A stretch of 15,279 bases of DNA from Spirochaetaceae bacterium (GTDB lineage: Bacteria; Spirochaetota; Spirochaetia; WRBN01). The notes beneath the pieces were generated by a model. It was not told the origin of the DNA and made no database searches. It was given only the letters and a program-made list of their open reading frames with translations. A program made the translations under genes and the position numbers. Below, in pieces: positions 12,161-15,279 of the stretch (position 1 is its first letter; the number at the start of each line of letters is the position of its first letter). The DNA lies in the NCBI GenBank assembly GCA_020024055.1, contig JAHHUI010000026.1:1-15279 (forward strand), read 5' to 3'.

Positions 12161-14884
12161 CTAAATACCCTTAGCAGGTTTAATTTCCTCGATGATATAA
12201 TGATAATCACGCTCATTAATCGTGAATTCTATCTCATCTTTCACTTTTTTGCCCAGCATCGGCTCGGCAAAAGGCGCCAAATAAGAAATCACACGCTCAT
12301 CAGGCGCGCTTTCCCAGGGGCCCAGGAAAGTGTACTCTTCCTTTTCTTTGGTCTGCATATTTTTCAATGTTACGCTCACTCCAAAGCCCACCACCGAAGT
12401 ATCCAGCTTTGATGTATCGAATACACGGAAATTTTCCAGCTCTTTTTGTAATCGGCCCACTTCCACCTGCAGCTGCTCTTGTTTTTCCTTGCCAAAAATA
12501 TACTCGGCGTTTTCTTTCAGGTCGCCCTTCTTAATTGCCTCGCCAATTTCAGCAGAGTTCTTAGGAATCTCCACTTCAATCAAATGCTTCAGCAAGGCAC
12601 TCTTCTCATCAAAGCTCTTCTGCGTGGTCCATGTGGTGCCGCTGCGATAGCTCTTCACGACGCCTGCATCGCGCTGATGGCGATCTTCATCCTGAAGCTC
12701 TGCCTTGGGAAAGCGTTCATGAATAATATTATATGCCGCCATGCGATGCGCGCCGTCGAGTTTCTTAATGTCTTTCAGCAGGCTGTACAATCGCACAGCC
12801 GTGTCCTGTGAACAGGTGCGCAGATACTGCAGAAGATGATCTTCCTTGAACAAGGCCGTCTGCGCCTGGCGCAGCACTCTCTTATTATTCACCAGATCTT
12901 TGCGATTGGCGATATTGCGCATGGAAATATCCACCAGATGCAGCAAAGCCAGATAAACCTTCTCCTCATCCACACCAAGCTCTTTATATTGATTTGTCTC
13001 GCGCAGATAATTCACCAGCCAGAAAAATGGCTGAGGATTGCTGCGATACTGGCTCATAATTTTCTTGAATGCAGTCTTAATTTCATTATTCAGCTTCAGG
13101 TTCAAAAGCTCGTCAATAATCATCCGCTGCGGAATATGCGGCAGAAAGCTGAGATACACATCCTGCCAATTATCCAGATGATGCTTAATCTGCACCAAAA
13201 AGCTGTGCCGGCTGTCGGCGCTTTCCATGCGCACAAAAACCTGCTCAGGGTTTTGAATGCTCTCAAAAAATTCCACAAACCCCACAGAAGGTGCCGCAAT
13301 GCCCAAATTGGCCTTGGACAATTTCTGTATTAATAAATAGCTGGCCACCACCTGCTCATTTGTCTGCGGAAGCTTCAGATAGCCGGCAAAATAATTCATC
13401 ATGTCGCTGAAATATTCGCTGCTTAAATCCGCCGACTGGATAAAGTCCTGCATAATGAGCAGGCGCTTGAAAAAATTTTCTTCGCTGCGGAAACTGTTGG
13501 CCAGTTTCTCTTCATAAGACACCGGCGTGGTGCGAAGCACATACACATCAGCATGATTCTGATCATTGCCGAAACTGGGGTCGGTCTTAATAATCTGGCG
13601 CGCCTTCTGGCTGAAGTCAGACCATTCACTGGCTGTCAGCAAGGCATTTCTGCCCGCCTCGCCGGCAGGAGAGAGTTCAGCCTTAATTTTCTTCAGGTCG
13701 GCCTTTCCGCCAAAGCTGTTGGCCAGAATCTTCAATGCCCATGGAATATTACCGCGGATTTTCTCTTTCAGCTTGGGCTTGGCAATAATGCTCTTAAGCA
13801 CCCAGATATGATCATCAGGCAGGCTCATCAATGAATTCACCGCCATTTCCAGGTCCATGGTATGAGCGCGTTTTTTCGTGAAATCGATCAGCGCCTGATC
13901 CTGGTCAATGCTGCGGATGCGCCCTACGCCATACATGCGATGGAAAACAAAACGCCCCGTATCCAGGCTGATATGCTTTTCAAATAATTTAATCGCTTCT
14001 TGCACATTGCGAAAGCCATGCGTGATGTCTGAAATGCGAATACATTCTTCCAGGCGGCTGTGATCTTTATATTTTTCCTGATAGCATTCCACCAATTCTT
14101 TGCGCATCGCTGTATCGCGCGGATTCACCTCAAGAATATCCTTCAGCAAGGAAATGCAGGTATCCAGGTGGCCTTCAGCACGCATCACTTTATAAAGGCT
14201 GCGCTTAAGCTCGGCGGCGCTTTCCTGGCCCATCACTTTCTCCACCTTCAAAAGAATGGAAAAATATACATCCTCATTGCCCGCGCCATATTCTAAAATC
14301 TTCTGCCACACCTGCTGAATGCTGTTGAATTGTTTGCGGTTAATCAGGCGATAAATCGCTTTTTTATAAAATGAAAGGACTTCTTCATTTTTGCCCTGCT
14401 CTTCATAATGGCGCGCCAGCGTCAATGCCAAATCGGCATCTTCATAGTCAATGCGCGAAAGCCTTTCCAATGTGGCATAATACAGCTGCTCTTTGCCCTG
14501 ATGCTCGTATGCACGCACCAAATAGGTCAGCGCCATTTTGCTTTCAGCCGTCTCAAGCATTTTCTGGCACAGATATTCGATAATGCTCCATTTATTCTGG
14601 CTTTCAAACAATGCCAGCAGGCTGCCCATCGTTCCGTCTTCCAGTTGATTATCCTGCCAGGATAAAATTCCCGCCAGATACTGCGCCACCAGGCTGCCCT
14701 TGCTGTTATTTAAAGATTCCAGGCAATGCTTTTTTAATTCCTGCCGCACGCCACTTTTCTCGGCATCTTCCAGTATATCCTCTAACTCTTTAAACTGGCT
14801 TACCGTATAATTGGATAAAGCCGAGCGTGTCCACTTCTCTTCATTAATAAAGCCATCCACACGGTTTAACAAGACTTCTGCCAT
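12161..14884 (-). CDS. greA: Transcript cleavage factor GreA with long N-terminal repeat extension
   Basis: GreA rescues backtracked RNA polymerase by stimulating cleavage of the transcript 3' end. The C-terminal ~155 residues of this 907-residue protein are a complete GreA. The coiled-coil (about 760-820) carries the tip motif GDLKENAEY (787-795) with catalytic D788 and E791. The FKBP-like domain (VGFGVSVTLKN...EYTFLGPWES...LGKKVKDEIEF) fills 830-907. The extension has helical TPR-like hairpins (about 60-300), then a compact beta-rich segment at about 312-356 (FHRMYGVGRIRSIDQDQALI...MAVNSLMSLP) and further helices to 735. Such long GreA proteins are known from Treponema, Borrelia and Chlamydiae; a standard GreA is about 158 residues. 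What the extension binds is unknown. ATG 14884 has only a weak site (GGGA about 10 nt upstream). Confidence 0.93.
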   Translation of the reverse strand: MAEVLLNRVDGFINEEKWTRSALSNYTVSQFKELEDILEDAEKSGVRQELKKHCLESLNNSKGSLVAQYLAGILSWQDNQLEDGTMGSLLALFESQNKWSIIEYLCQKMLETAESKMALTYLVRAYEHQGKEQLYYATLERLSRIDYEDADLALTLARHYEEQGKNEEVLSFYKKAIYRLINRKQFNSIQQVWQKILEYGAGNEDVYFSILLKVEKVMGQESAAELKRSLYKVMRAEGHLDTCISLLKDILEVNPRDTAMRKELVECYQEKYKDHSRLEECIRISDITHGFRNVQEAIKLFEKHISLDTGRFVFHRMYGVGRIRSIDQDQALIDFTKKRAHTMDLEMAVNSLMSLPDDHIWVLKSIIAKPKLKEKIRGNIPWALKILANSFGGKADLKKIKAELSPAGEAGRNALLTASEWSDFSQKARQIIKTDPSFGNDQNHADVYVLRTTPVSYEEKLANSFRSEENFFKRLLIMQDFIQSADLSSEYFSDMMNYFAGYLKLPQTNEQVVASYLLIQKLSKANLGIAAPSVGFVEFFESIQNPEQVFVRMESADSRHSFLVQIKHHLDNWQDVYLSFLPHIPQRMIIDELLNLKLNNEIKTAFKKIMSQYRSNPQPFFWLVNYLRETNQYKELGVDEEKVYLALLHLVDISMRNIANRKDLVNNKRVLRQAQTALFKEDHLLQYLRTCSQDTAVRLYSLLKDIKKLDGAHRMAAYNIIHERFPKAELQDEDRHQRDAGVVKSYRSGTTWTTQKSFDEKSALLKHLIEVEIPKNSAEIGEAIKKGDLKENAEYIFGKEKQEQLQVEVGRLQKELENFRVFDTSKLDTSVVGFGVSVTLKNMQTKEKEEYTFLGPWESAPDERVISYLAPFAEPMLGKKVKDEIEFTINERDYHYIIEEIKPAKGI

Positions 14885-14936
14885 CCTATTTATTTCCCAA
14901 CCCCTCTTGCTTGATTTCCTAAACCTTTAAATTACT

Positions 14937-15266
14937 TTACAATTTATATTCTTTGGCAATACGCTCATCTAAAAAGCGTATATCCAGCAAAGCGCTGCGT
15001 ATGCGCGCTTTGGCCGCCTCAGGCTCGCTGGTCAAATTCCTGTAATAGTCTATTAACCAAAACAGCCTGTAAATCAGCCTGGGCACCAGGATTTCCCTGC
15101 GCACAGGAATATCTTCTATCTCGCTGCGCAGCATATGAATCGATTGATTCAAGCGCGCATATTCGGCCGGCTTCATTTCTCTGGCAATGGAAAACAGCCC
15201 CCACAACACTCCATACACCCCCAGCCATTCGGGCGAATATTTATCCTCAGGGCGAATCTCTTTCAC
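14937..15266 (-). CDS. Small helical protein of unknown function, 5' end uncertain
   Basis: At least 109 residues from GTG 15266. The frame stays open to the window edge, and no SD precedes that GTG (only an A-run), so the true start may lie outside. The product is charged and probably all helical, with an aromatic stretch (LGVYGVLWGLFSIA, about 15-28) and a second (LIYRLFWLIDYYRN, 64-77). Neither looks like a proper membrane span. There is no signal peptide. It lies 52 nt upstream of greA on the same strand and may share its transcript. I do not recognise a family. Confidence 0.6.
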   Translation of the reverse strand: MKEIRPEDKYSPEWLGVYGVLWGLFSIAREMKPAEYARLNQSIHMLRSEIEDIPVRREILVPRLIYRLFWLIDYYRNLTSEPEAAKARIRSALLDIRFLDERIAKEYKL

Positions 15267-15279
15267 TTTTTTTTGAAGA

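Noticed and set aside
12836..13333. 165-codon plus-strand frame opposite greA
   Set aside because: No ribosome site or promoter, and it is antisense to the continuous GreA extension.

Overview
The window most likely comes from the chromosome of a spirochaete (phylum Spirochaetota, Treponema/Spirochaeta-like). Two proteins point there. One is a 907-residue GreA whose usual ~155-residue body sits at the end of a long helical-repeat extension, an architecture known from Treponema and Borrelia (and also Chlamydiae). The other is a 995-residue single-pass membrane TPR protein laid out like the spirochaetal periplasmic flagellar collar protein FlcA (BB0326 type). The rest is mostly core housekeeping genes packed tightly. 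I see no rRNA, tRNA, IS element, phage gene or CRISPR array, and no gene-free stretch longer than about 130 bases. The assignment rests on protein architecture read by eye, not on a database search.

Left part, mostly plus strand (1-5131). The 3' end of a seryl-tRNA synthetase gene runs directly into a TRIC/UPF0126 membrane protein gene. Next is a Fe-type superoxide dismutase with its own promoter, a strong Shine-Dalgarno sequence and an intrinsic terminator. Peptide chain release factor 1 (prfA, minus strand) converges on that terminator. Divergent from prfA is a YmdB-family metallophosphoesterase whose best start codon appears to be ATT. A promoter at the end of that gene begins a short transcript with a 5' stem-loop; it carries a SHOCT-TM2 membrane protein and a translationally coupled small secreted protein.

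Right part, all minus strand, transcribed from 15266 down to 5128: a small unrecognised protein, long GreA, the FlcA-like TPR protein, MTA/SAH nucleosidase (mtnN), IspG, a zinc-ribbon membrane protein (DUF6320 type) and an HxxxDG acyltransferase. Several junctions overlap or nearly touch (20-nt gap flcA-mtnN, 20-nt overlap mtnN-ispG, 4-nt ATGA overlap DUF6320-acyltransferase), so much of this block is probably cotranscribed. The cluster mixes transcript rescue, flagellar motor architecture, methyl-cycle detoxification and isoprenoid synthesis, and ends in an uncharacterised two-gene membrane/acyltransferase module.

The points most worth following are the array of short hydrophobic-D-L-P motifs in the cytoplasmic tail of the FlcA-like protein, the DUF6320-acyltransferase pair, the GreA extension with an embedded small domain, and the apparent ATT start of the phosphoesterase.
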